DNA from: Icerya purchasi
Lineage: Eukaryota; Arthropoda; Insecta; Hemiptera; Monophlebidae
Direction: 5' to 3'
Assembly: GCA_039619475.1 (NCBI GenBank)
Contig: CM077115.1
Location: 495,091,352-495,155,351, forward strand
Length of the DNA: 64,000 nt
Shown: piece by piece, positions 53,901 through 63,599 of the stretch
Numbering within the stretch: the stretch's first letter is position 1
How the letters are laid out: every line of letters begins with the position of its first letter
The notes under the pieces: generated by a model
Told to the model about the DNA's origin: nothing
The model's input: only the letters and a program-made list of their open reading frames with translations
The model's database searches: none
Program-made: the position numbers and the translations under genes

Positions 53901-56900
53901 AATTTAAATTATAGCCCCGCGAGGCAATGTTTTCACTAAACACGGACTTCTTAATAGCCTGCGATTTAAACGCTGGGTAGCCTTTTAACTTCGACTAATT
54001 TCCTTCGATCGGAACAGTGATCGAAATTGTACCTCGAGAAAGATTGATTGACTACTAAATTCCCGACCGTACCCTTTCTCTTTGCTTCTTCCAGCCCCCC
54101 TCCGTAACTGAAGTCGACATTTTGAATGGTCACGCGCATTTAGCGTCAATGCGTCACAGTCCATTCACCCTTAACCGCGATAACAACTGGATTACACGCA
54201 AATTCTAGCACTACGTTTTTCATTATGTTCTTTAATAGTTCATTTTAAATTTTATTTTACTTTTACATCTTTCTACTTTGGCCATTGCGCGCGCACTTCA
54301 AAAGGTCGCTGGCAACGAATACAATTAAATAGTTTAGGATAATCAGCGAAAAATCAGTAGTACGATCATTTGTGTAATGTAAGAATTTGTTATTGAACTA
54401 ATACGGGTTTATTTCGTAGTTTTAGGCATAATTTTACAAATAAAAAACTATAATAGGGGAAAAAATGCGTACATGTTGAGATAATTTATCAGTCTCTTAG
54501 CGTGGCGAGTTTATTTGATAAGGCCAAGGGCGAGTACAAAAAAAAAAAAACAGAAAAACGAACGATAATAATGTTTCATTCTCTCTAAAATTGACGTAAA
54601 GAATAAATAAATTTTCCGCATAAATTTCGTTTCTTTACTTTTTCTATTGTTCGTTAGGTTATATTTTAGTTTTTAAATATTGACGCACACGCTTTGTAGT
54701 ATAATCTCGTATGTCACTTTCGGTATACGTAGAATAATCGATTTTTTTTGTTTTAAATATTTTCTACGGAGATTTTTATTGCATTGAGTGATTGTAAGAA
54801 ATGTTCGTAGATTTAATTTGTACTATTTTTATGTCGCAATCGGTAGTTTATGGAAAGTTAAACACAGAATGTTAATTGGACAGACAACGCAGTTCAACCT
54901 TAGAAGACGTTTTGCCCCCTAGCTCCACACACATTTTTCGGAACGTTTGTAGTATTCTCTGACAAAATGAACTTTTTAAACCTTTGCATCCATTCAACAA
55001 TTTTTTTCCTGAGGATATGTTTTAGATATGTCACATCTTTCCAAGTAGTCTCACTGATACATTACGGCGTTTGAGTTCATTCGAAAATACATTTGCATCT
55101 GGTTACACATAAGGTGTTTTTTTTTCAAAAAGTACAATAATAAGTAATATACAGTTTTAAAGGTTGGAATTAAGAGTATACAGTCGACTCGCGATTGTCT
55201 GGATCGCGTTTAACTGGACTCCGTATTAATCCGGATCGATTTTTCAAGAAAAAAAATAAAATAAAAAAAAATAAATAAAAAAAGAAGAAAAAACCACAGC
55301 GCTTTTATAAAATCCACAGCTATGCGGTACGTAATATTTGTTTACATTCGCTACAAATGAAGATGCTGTGAAATTTTTAAAACTTGATTTCATTAAGAGT
55401 TTGTGCCCGCAGTTGCGAAACATTTGTCCGAAAAACAGTTACCGATAATAGTAATCCTTATTCTCGACAATTCTCCCATCCGGCAACTGCTGAGGAGTTA
55501 CAAGATGATGGTGATATAAAGTCAACGTTTCTTCTATTAAACGTTACATCGGTTGGTCATGGATCAAGGGATCCAAGAGGCCTTAAAAAAATATATCGAC
55601 ACCGCCTTCCCAGCAGACTATTATGAAGCATTGAAAATGATGAGAACTGTCAGGTTGCATTGAAATCAGTTGATATGCTTGAAGTTATCACACTTAGGGT
55701 TATCTGAGGGATGGGAAGAGAGATTAGTTCTATAATATTATTAGATCATAAAGCCAGTGATAAATGGGATGAAATTGACAAACAATGTGATTTGAGTAGT
55801 TAAAAAGACAACGAGGAGAGCTTGTTTCTCTAATAAAAAATATTCCAGGATGTGAAACAGGTAGTAATACGGATGACGTTACAGAATAGATGGGCAGCGA
55901 CGAGATCGAAAAAACAGCAGATGAGGACATCATGGTACTCAACGAGGATCCAATTGAAGAAAATATGGATAACAAGCCCCTTCACACGATGAAGGACTGA
56001 AGGCGATGGAAGTATAGCGTTGGAATACATTACTCAACCGGAAGAAGCATCGTCGGCTGATATCATTTGTTTATGCAAGTGGCGAGATATATCGATCGAC
56101 AAGGAAGAGAATGCTGCGAAAGACACAGACTTCTTTAAAAACTAGTTAATGTACACTGTAAGTAAATTTTCATGTTTACTTTTTCATAAGTTAATTTTCA
56201 TTTTTTCATTTAATTTCCGGTATTTAACCTTGAACTTCGACGTATCCGGATTTTTTGCTATCCGGACCTACTGACCGCCCAATTAATCCGTATAATCGCG
56301 AGTCGACTGTACTTGTTTACAATCTTACAAAAAATAAAAATAAACGTAAAATCTTTAATAAGAAATAAACGTGGTGGTTAAAAACGATAATTCGATGTAA
56401 AAAAAAAACAACAAAAAACATCTAAATATTATTACGGGCTAATTAAAATAATATCTTCCGTTTTTCAAGTAAAACGTAAAACTTACTTAAATGTGTAGTT
56501 GAGGTCAGTTTTGGAAAATATAATTAATCCGGCGGAACGGATTTTGGGTACACCTGTAAATAGGTAAATGACCTCTTGTTTTGTTTTTTTTTTTGTTAAA
56601 TTACATAATTTTATGCTACGACACGTATGACCATAGGGAACTTCTAAGCGTAATAATTCCGGAATGGGTTGCTGAATCGCGCCCATATGTGGATCGGAAT
56701 GAAACTGCGTTTACGTTCTGTACATCGTGAAACAAATCATTATGAAACCTCCGTTCAAAGCGTTTATGTTCAATCGTCTTGTTTCCCAGCAACTGATACT
56801 ATTCGAGAACTTTAGCATATACTTATGGCGTGATGATAGAATGGGACGATGTCTGTGTCGAAACGCTGATTCGTTTTTTCGTGTATTTTATTCGTTTCTT

Positions 56901-57680
56901 TTTGTTTATTTTCTTTCTATAAATGCTTGAACGTCACAGTATTAACAGTGTTGATCGGAAAAATCTCGAAAAAGAACGTATTTTTCGTATTCTAGTTGCT
57001 TTTGAGCAACGGATGTATCACATTTTGTGGTAGAGTTATTCACATGACCGGAGCGAAATGAGTGGATTGAATTTTCAAGTTTCTTTCTTGTGGAATATTA
57101 GTGAGTCGGTGTTGATATTAAAAATTATACTAATGGAGATTTAGGAGTTTAAGCTTACGAAATGAACAAAGGAGTAGGTGGAAATGTTTATATAGAAACT
57201 TACTCAAAAAAAAAAAAAAAAAGAAAATCAAGAGACCTCTTTACTTTTTAATTTTCTCTGAAAGAATTTAGAACGACCCTCAGCTATAGAACAGGTTCGC
57301 GATAGAAAATAAATGAAAAAGTTGAATAAGCGTCATTTCTCTATCTTTAAAGTCTTCTTATTGCCGGACTTCATATCGACTTTGGCTGAGATTTGCACAA
57401 AAAGATAAACGAGTAGTTGTTGCATGCTTTTTTTCCAAGTAGAATTTTACGGAGATTTACCGCGCGTCAGCTGTTTCTAATTAAAATAACAAATTAAATC
57501 AGAGGACACGGGTTCGCGCTCCGAGCTATATATTCAATCTGAAATTGAATTGGTTCATACCAGGGAAATCTGAGAAAACAAAGGCGGATGCTAATTAGAA
57601 AGGACCTGGCCCCAGTTTAGATCCATCAGACTTAGTATACATTGTGAACTTTGACTTCACAATCCATGATACTCTATTAA

Positions 57681-57722
<42 letters not shown>

Positions 57723-60700
57723 AACTTACTTTACTTTACTTTATTTTTTAGTTTTATTACTTACGTTATTAACGCGTCCTTCGAAAAAAACGGAGGTATC
57801 GATTGTTTGTGATTCGATGAAGATGACGATTTTTCCGGTAGAGTTCCAGCGGTTATCTGACATAATATCCTCGGGACACAGCGCAGGTCGTCATTGCGAG
57901 CGATAGTCGATAAAGCTCCGATAAATGATTGATCCGTGTGCAAAGAGGTATCGCTAAATCCCGGATATTGCGGTGGCGGGTAAGGAAACGGGTACGACGT
58001 TTGATCCTGCAGGTAATTCGTCGTCTGGCTAGGGAATTTGTTCGGCGGGAACTGATCATTGGGTCGCATGATGGAACTACCTTCATTCAAAAAGTTCGTA
58101 AGTTGCCTGCAAAAACAGATAATGTTTGAACTGATTTATACAATCACGCTTAAATTTCTTAACCGATAATGTTTTTTGAAACAAACAACACGACACAAGT
58201 TACTATTTCTCCTTCTCGACTCTAAAACACGGACAAGATATGGAAAGGTCTTGAAACAGAATTTTGCAAAAAGATGAAAATGTTATCCGCATGTTCAGGA
58301 TATTCTGATGTTATTTATATCAGAAAAATCCTCCCAAAAAAACAACAAAAGAATACGGAATTTTAATTGAGGGCGGGGATTAAGTAACTTTAAAATTCTT
58401 TTTAAATAGTCTCGCTAAAACATGTTTTCAAACATTCCTGAACAACGGTTAAGCTTAGCTTGTCACAATAGTACTTGAAGTTTTTCACATTAGGACTCGA
58501 TGTTTGCCCAAAGCAGTTAATTAAACACAGAGAATAGTTGAACTCGAGAAGTACTCGTATTTTTTAATTAATGCAGGGGATTTCGAAATAGCTTCACGGT
58601 GAATTTCGTTTCGTAGCGATGATATTGTTAGCTAATTTTAAAATTTTAATAAGCTTGCATGTCTTTGGTTGTTTACTAGATTTCCGAAGCTCTCGTCTAA
58701 GTAGTACTGCGGTTCTTGTTCAAAAACTAGCAAAACGAGAGAGCACTGGTTGCTTTAGAAGGGGTGACTCCCCCCTCCAAAAAAAAAACAAAACAAAACA
58801 AAAGAATTTGCATAGAACAATTTAAAAAAAAACATAAAAATGTTTTTCGCGTCGCCCATGTCATATATAATTAAAAAATATTTACATATTATATTAATGA
58901 AATTTGTTTTTTCTTTTTTGAAAAATTATATAAAATTTTTCAAAAACTCCGGATTTTTACTTTCCCCTAGAACGTTATTCTCTAAAGTCGAAAGAAGAAA
59001 CAAAAGACATATGTATATAAAAAGAGAGAGGGAAAAAGTAATTGCCGAAATCAAATAATGAGCAATTATATAAATAAATAAATTGAATATTAATAAAATA
59101 CGAGCTAAAATTTTTCTTCGATCCCGTTTTCCCCTAAAAGGGAAAGGCAAAAACAACGCAGTAATATGGTTGGACTAATATTTCGTTTATGTTTTTTTCA
59201 GCACTAAAGATGGGATATATTTATTTATAGTTTTCGACCTTGTCAACATCAGTCACCTCCGTGTCCGGAAGCAGTAAGAAAAATCTTTATCTATACTGCA
59301 CCGATAATTATGAATATATAGCATAAATCTCGAATTTAACAGAAAAATTTTTTAGCTAAAAGATTATTACATCTGTCGCATCAGTTCATTTTTTCTCTTT
59401 TTTCGGTCGTGATTTTAGTTCGTTCGTTTTTATTGTTATTCACAGTGTGTGAACTAACGCAAACTATAAGTAATAACAAAAATAAAAAACACTAACCAAA
59501 AACTAAACTTATTATTTTTAAACTTTAAATCACGATTTCATGTTTTTATCTAAATTTTCAGTAAGATATAAATTAAAATTTATATCGATATAATTAAGCG
59601 CCAATGAGAGTAGTAAGCTGGAAATTTTAAAGCAACAATCACGTAATTAATGTGAACTGTTAAGGTGCAGAATGAACTGATGTGATTAATGTAAAATTTT
59701 ACCAGAACTTAATTGCATCACAGCGAATGCGATTTTAAATTTCCAAGTTTAATGCGATTAAATCTTAAAGTCAGCAATGAATAGAAAAGAGGTAGACGCT
59801 AGGCGCTTCAGGTAATGAATTGAAGAAATAAGCATCGAGAGTTGCTAAACGGATGTTGTTTCTTCCAGCATTCGTTATTACAGCGCTACATCAGATGATG
59901 TTGTGCCAGTTATGTTTACTTTACGGAAATTTTTTTGGAGAACTATTTCAATAGTATACATATCGCTTAAGGAGCAGGAAGTTTTTTAGTTTTCTGACGT
60001 AATAAAGAAGCACGTATAACGTACTTGTATTTGTAAGGGGTATTTTTAAATTGTTCCAAATGTACAGATGAAATGATTTTAATCGGCCAAAGTTTAATAT
60101 CCGAAATAATTAAAAGCTAAAATTTAATCGCGTTATTTCAAAAAACTCAGGAAGTATTCCATGAAATTAGATTAATTAGAGTGTACCGAATAGATCAAAT
60201 AAAAACATGCGGTGTGTGTAAATATAATGTGATACATAATTCTTAATTGTAAAATGCCGTATGAAAAAAACTGAAAATTTTCCTTTAAAGTTTAAAAAAT
60301 AATTGAAAGCCCACGAGCTTTGTGCAATAGTGCACTTTCCAACTCATAAAAGGGAGAGTAGTGGTGTTATTTTCTCTGTTTCAGATTCATTATCTATTGC
60401 TAGTTATTATTATTTCCTTTTTTAAAATGCGCCACTTTTTTTCTACTAAATTCTTTAAAGAAATAAAAACAGAAAATCGAAACAAAAACAGAAAATCGAA
60501 ATAAAAACAGAAAATCGAAATAAAACTGCAAGGGAAGAAGCATACATATTGCCCCAATGGGGGATCTAGAGTATGTTATTTCGATTTTCAGTTATTATTT
60601 CTTTAAAAAATTTAGTAGGAAAAAAGTGGCGCATTTTAAAAAAGGAAGTTATACCGCCGCACCCTGTATAAGAAGCGTTGGATTATAAAAAGAAAAACTG

Positions 60701-62024
60701 TGGTAAAATCAAATTCTCATAAAAATACACGTATTTATCAAAGTTAATATTTTAATTTTTAATATTTTTTATGCTGCATTAATTTTTTTTTGTCAATTAA
60801 AATCTATGCTTCATATACTTTTTAAAATTGATTAAAAGAAATGTAACTAAAGATCATTTAGAGACATTCCCTGCTAAAAATCTGTCTTGAGATCTTAATG
60901 TGAGATCTCATCTGACATAATATGTAAGATTTCAAGAGAAATTTTTTTTAGCAGGGAATGTCTCCAAATGATCTTTAGTTACATTCGCAATTGATTTTAA
61001 TTGACAAAAAAAAGTAAATATTAATGCAGCATAATAAATATTAAAAATTAAAATAATAATTTTAATAAATACTTGTATTTTTTTGAGAATTTGATTTTAC
61101 CACAATTAGGTGAACAGAAAGCATCGTGTTACTTGATAATTAATTCTTTCAAAGAATGATTTGAAATATTTAGATAATTTACATTTGAAGGAAACATTTT
61201 GTAACATTATTTTGCACCATTATAATATATCTGAATTGTCTTACTTATGTATTGTGCAGTATTTTTCTTAAGTGATTTAAAATGAAAAAAAAAAAGGTTA
61301 TTCGAAAAGTCAAATGTATTTGTGAATTTTTGTTAAAAATTATGAGCAACTAGAAGAACGCTAGAAAAAAAGTAATCACTTGACAGACGATGCTTTCATG
61401 TCGAAAGTAAACGATTTAACGGTTTTTCGGATTTTTCGATATGGCCCACCGCTTGAAAAAACACATTTTTGATGTATTTTTTCCCGTTCTATAAGAAAAA
61501 AAAGAAAGAAAACTCAATACTGACTGTTTCACCAACATCGGAACATGGGGTTAAAATCATATTTTAAATATTAAATAATTTTTTTGAGGTCTTGTTTTGA
61601 TCATTCTTAAAAAAAATCCATCTAAAAGTTATCGGTCGATGAGTTCTCATGAATTTTTTCAGATTTTTCTAATTATTAGAACGAGTAATAGCCATATAGG
61701 CACTAACTATTCGTATAAAAAAAAAAAAAAAAAAAAAGGAACGTGAGAAAAAAAAATAAAACGTAAAAATCAATGTTCATTTTGTGCCCCAACAAATACT
61801 TTTCCACACACACACACACAAACACACAAACAAAAAAAAAGGAGAGCATTTCACCATTGTTAACAATCGCATAATGTGTGTGTGCATCGTAAAATTTATA
61901 TCAGTATTCGCCTAAAAGAGAATAAGAAAATTTGAAGTTTTTTTTTTGTCCTCGTTTGACGCATTTACGCTCGATCAAAACTTTTATTCGTTTTTTAAGC
62001 AAAAAAGAATTCTGATTTGCGGAA

Positions 62025-62061
<37 letters not shown>

Positions 62062-63596
62062 AGAAACTCTTTAGTTCACTGAAAACAAGACTTGTAAAGT
62101 ATATTTCTAGCCTAAATTTTAGTGTATTAGAAAAAAAATCTAATTTACTGATGGGGAGATCTAGTTTATACAAAGGGTGGTTTTAATATTGAAATGCGTA
62201 CAACTTTCACGAATTCAACGCTTAAATATACTTAAACAGAAATTGCGAGCTGTAAACAATAAATAGATGATGTTGAAAAAAACATCATAATGAAATTATT
62301 ACTGATTGCACCGAATGATATCTGGGGGCAGAGCAGCATTTAGCAGCCTGAAAAGAAAAAAATGAAAATCTGGTCAACTGCATGGACGCAAGGATAGGAT
62401 TAATAATCAAATCAAGTTTATTGAAACAAATTAAATAAATCAGATCTTAGGATAAATAATAATATACAGTCGTGCCTTATTATTTTCCTATTGCATATAA
62501 TATAGAAAGTTATTTAGTGTATGACCTTATGTGTGTTCACAGCATTCATGATTTGCGGTTCGTACATATTATAATAAGATAATATATATTTTGATTTTAC
62601 GAAGATTAATTAAACTCTTATCCTTACTGGTTTTATCGTTCTTGTTCGCTTTGCTATTCGCATATATCGTTCTGTATAATAATATTAATATCTATAACGT
62701 ATAAGATATATAATAATAGGATAAGATATTCATACTTTTCTTTTCGTTCGTTGGTTTTGTATAGCTTTCTTATTCGTATAATACACTGTTAATAATATTA
62801 ATACGTTTAGTGTATAAGATCGGACGATAGTATCATATCATGTACTTTATAGGTAATATAATAAACGATAATAAGTGTTTGGGCACTCACACAACAAGCT
62901 CTGCCCTTGTGGGACCCATTACAGTTATTTAATAATAACAAAAAGTAAATGGAACATCGCAAAGTGTAAAAAAAAAAAAAAATGAATTGAAACATGGCAT
63001 AATAAAGGAAAGAAGGAATGGACGCAAAATTGAATTGGTTGATCGGTGAAATGCTTAAAAATGACAATATTGTAATGATACGGTCCTCGATTATTATCGG
63101 GACGTGGAGGAGGAGGGGGGGGGGGGGTACTATTTAAATAATCCAACAAAAACAAAATTCTATAAGCTCTTTCGATACACAAAAACTGTAGGAAACGTGG
63201 AGAGAAAGTAAAAAATTACGCGGAACAATTAGCTGCGAAGACATTTGTTGGCGCACAGTTTGACGGATAAATACAGCAAGATTTCGGGGAATCAACTGGA
63301 CTTGGTTAAAAAATGAAAATTTTAGTATAAGCTGAAATTGCCGATTAGCCGATAGGTTGGACACAAATGACTCGGAGGTTTACTAAAATAAGTCGAATTG
63401 CGAGCTATTCGAGAAAGAGCGCAATTAATGCGCACATTCGATTAAAGGTGTGCGATTGTTATTAATTAATACGAGTCTGAACTTACCGCACAAAATCTTG
63501 CACGCTATTCGGCTGATAAAACTGCATGGCCAAAATTCGATTCCCGAAAATTGCCAACAAAATAACAGCGACCGATTGAACGTTCTGCATTTCCAT
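50353..63596 (-). CDS. Three-exon host gene: predicted secreted protein, 364 residues (join of 63596-63487, 58106-57765, 50995-50353)
   Basis: The exon lengths of 110, 342 and 643 nt sum to 1095 = 365 codons including the stop. Both junctions are phase 2, with GTAAGT donors and polypyrimidine-AG acceptors. The protein has an N-terminal signal peptide (hydrophobic core VAVILLAIFG), a proline/tyrosine-rich linker (about residues 70-85), IARNDDLRCVPRILCQI (Cys113 and Cys119), then FVDDSPLLSFGRAALLGYTS (about 161-177) with SCLAAYPTCPKNPDQLVNYL (Cys184, Cys191) and NNHNGGFFKFF (about 203-213). The C-terminal third is low in hydrophobics. Four cysteines could form two disulfides. From memory the central region resembles uncharacterised insect secreted proteins; no biochemical role is known to me. 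Introns are 5380 and 6769 bp and full of transposon relics. No gene name is assigned. Confidence 0.85.
51010..51800. other. Intron 2, acceptor-proximal part
   Basis: AT-rich intron sequence with nothing recognised. Confidence 0.6.
51810..52575 (+). repeat. Foldback repeat family 1, copy 2
   Basis: This has the same block order as the copy at 4074-4975: a T-rich run, TTATGTGTGTTACTTCAGAA, a single ACCGATTTTGATGATTCTTC unit, GTGGTCCCATTTAAATTTCA, TTTTTGAGTTTTCC, and a palindrome of about 480 bp (52090-52575) with AAATAAATACCGACTTCAAG on the left and CTTGAAGTCGGTATTTATTT on the right. The left end is truncated or diverged (GGATCTCAAATCGACTG). It lies within intron 2 of the host gene. Confidence 0.85.
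53327..53533 (+). repeat. 34-bp satellite, six units
   Basis: Units start at 53327, 53361, 53395, 53429, 53463 and 53499 (34-bp steps, then 36). Each has ATCGATTTGTAAAAAATCAA followed by TTTTAGAAAAAATA. ATCGAT and the AAATC/GATTT words let each unit fold. Related ATCGATT sequence continues on both sides (53285-53320 and 53740-53840). Confidence 0.93.
54480..54551 (+). mobile_element. I-like element, 3' tip only
   Basis: AAGGCCAAGGGCGAGTAC followed by 12 A matches the 3' end of copy A (GAGCCAAGGGCGAGCCCGC plus A). About 60 bp or less is attributable, as expected for an extreme 5' truncation. Confidence 0.45.
55181..56309 (+). mobile_element. pogo/Tigger DNA transposon, internally deleted, TA target duplication
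   Basis: The terminal inverted repeats CAGTCGACTCGCGATTGTCT and (complement of the right end) CAGTCGACTCGCGATTATAC are each flanked by TA (55179-55180 and 56310-56311). The ends and TA duplication are those of the pogo/Tigger branch of Tc1/mariner. The 1129-bp body keeps only the C-terminal part of the DDE transposase, so the element cannot move on its own. It inserted in intron 2 of the host gene. Confidence 0.92.
55440..56012 (+). pseudogene. Tigger/jerky-like transposase, C-terminal remnant
   Basis: Across shifting frames: LDNSPIRQ then SHPATAEELQDDGDIKSTF (the LLDNAPxHP block holding the second catalytic Asp), LLLNVTS (usually FLPPNVTS), VMDQGIQEALKKIYR (usually PMDQGVIxALKxxYR, here after a one-base shift), then RLPSRLL. 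The tail near 55840 reads IKNIPGCETGSNTDDVTE, a TAG where a Trp is usual, then MGSDEIEKTADEDIMVLNED. The N-terminal DNA-binding domains and first catalytic Asp are deleted. Confidence 0.85.
56320..57495. other. Intron 2, exon 2-proximal part
   Basis: It holds one exon-like segment (56553-56487, see findings). No other motif was seen. Confidence 0.5.
57500..57745 (-). repeat. Dispersed repeat family 2, copy 3, with (TA)n expansion
   Basis: The complement shares ATAAAGTAAAGTAAAGTAAG, AGAGTATCATGGATTGTG, GGGGCCAGGTCC, ATCCGCCTTTGTTTTCTCAG and CAATTCAATTTCAGATTGAA with the copy at 13.1 kb. A (TA)n tract at 57683-57720 sits where the other copies have only TATATAG or TACATATC. Confidence 0.8.
57683..57720. 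repeat. (TA)n microsatellite inside repeat family 2
   Basis: About 19 TA units, just 45 bp downstream of the exon 2 donor site on the minus strand. Confidence 0.95.
57765..58106 (-). CDS. Secreted-protein gene, exon 2
   Basis: The acceptor TTATCTGTTTTTGCAG precedes GCAACTTACG. The first base completes CG+G (Arg37), then QLTNFLNEGSSIMRP follows. The exon runs through a Pro/Tyr-rich stretch (YPFPYPPPQYPGF) and the block IARNDDLRCVPRILCQITAG, and ends SKDALI plus AC, with the donor GTAAGT at 57764-57759. At 342 nt it keeps one frame, with GC content above the surrounding intron. Confidence 0.87.
58110..60410. other. Intron 1, exon 2-proximal part
   Basis: AT-rich, with A runs near 58780-58800. 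Nothing recognised. Confidence 0.6.
60412..60672 (+). mobile_element. Palindromic MITE family 4, copy 2
   Basis: The arms are TTCCTTTTTTAAAATGCGCC on the left and GGCGCATTTTAAAAAAGGAA on the right. The right end continues GTTATACCGCCGCACCCTGT, matching the complement of 36369-36390. The left arm has a three-fold repeat of ACAGAAAATCGAAA(C/T)AAA, 19 bp apart, which is single in copy 1. It lies in intron 1 of the host gene. Confidence 0.85.
60700..61103. repeat. Large palindrome (about 404 bp)
   Basis: The arm from 60700 (GTGGTAAAATCAAATTCTCA) pairs with the arm ending 61103. Matching blocks include TTTAATTTTTAATATT, TATGCTGCATTA, TTTTGTCAATTAAAAT, ATGTAACTAAAGATCATTT and GAGACATTCCCTGCTAAAAA. 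A central spacer of about 70 bp contains its own AGATCT/GAGATCTCA palindromes. It has no coding potential and starts 28 bp after MITE family 4 copy 2. Confidence 0.93.
61110..63480. other. Intron 1, remainder
   Basis: AT-rich. It contains poly-A and CA-rich tracts (61717-61737 and 61806-61840), a (TAA)n tract (62026-62059) and a 13-G run (63115-63127). No motif was seen. Confidence 0.55.
62026..62059 (+). repeat. (TAA)n microsatellite
   Basis: About eleven units in intron 1. Confidence 0.93.
63487..63596 (-). CDS. Secreted-protein gene, exon 1 (start codon and signal peptide)
   Basis: The ATG at 63596-63594 is immediately preceded by an in-frame TAG. It opens MEMQNVQSVAVILLAIFG followed by NRILAMQFYQPNSVQDFV, a classic short signal peptide with a core at residues 8-18 and a likely cleavage near Ala23. 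A second in-frame ATG is codon 3. The exon ends after CG (phase 2) at the donor GTAAGT (63486-63481), which matches the phase of exon 2. The exon was found because it supplies exactly the start, leader and phase that exon 2 needs. Confidence 0.8.
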
Positions 63597-63599
63597 CTA

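Noticed and set aside
56483..56686. A fourth coding exon of the secreted-protein gene
   Set aside because: Its phase does not fit exon 2 and its inclusion leads to a stop. Exon 2 to exon 3 joins directly in phase. Kept only as a possible poison exon.
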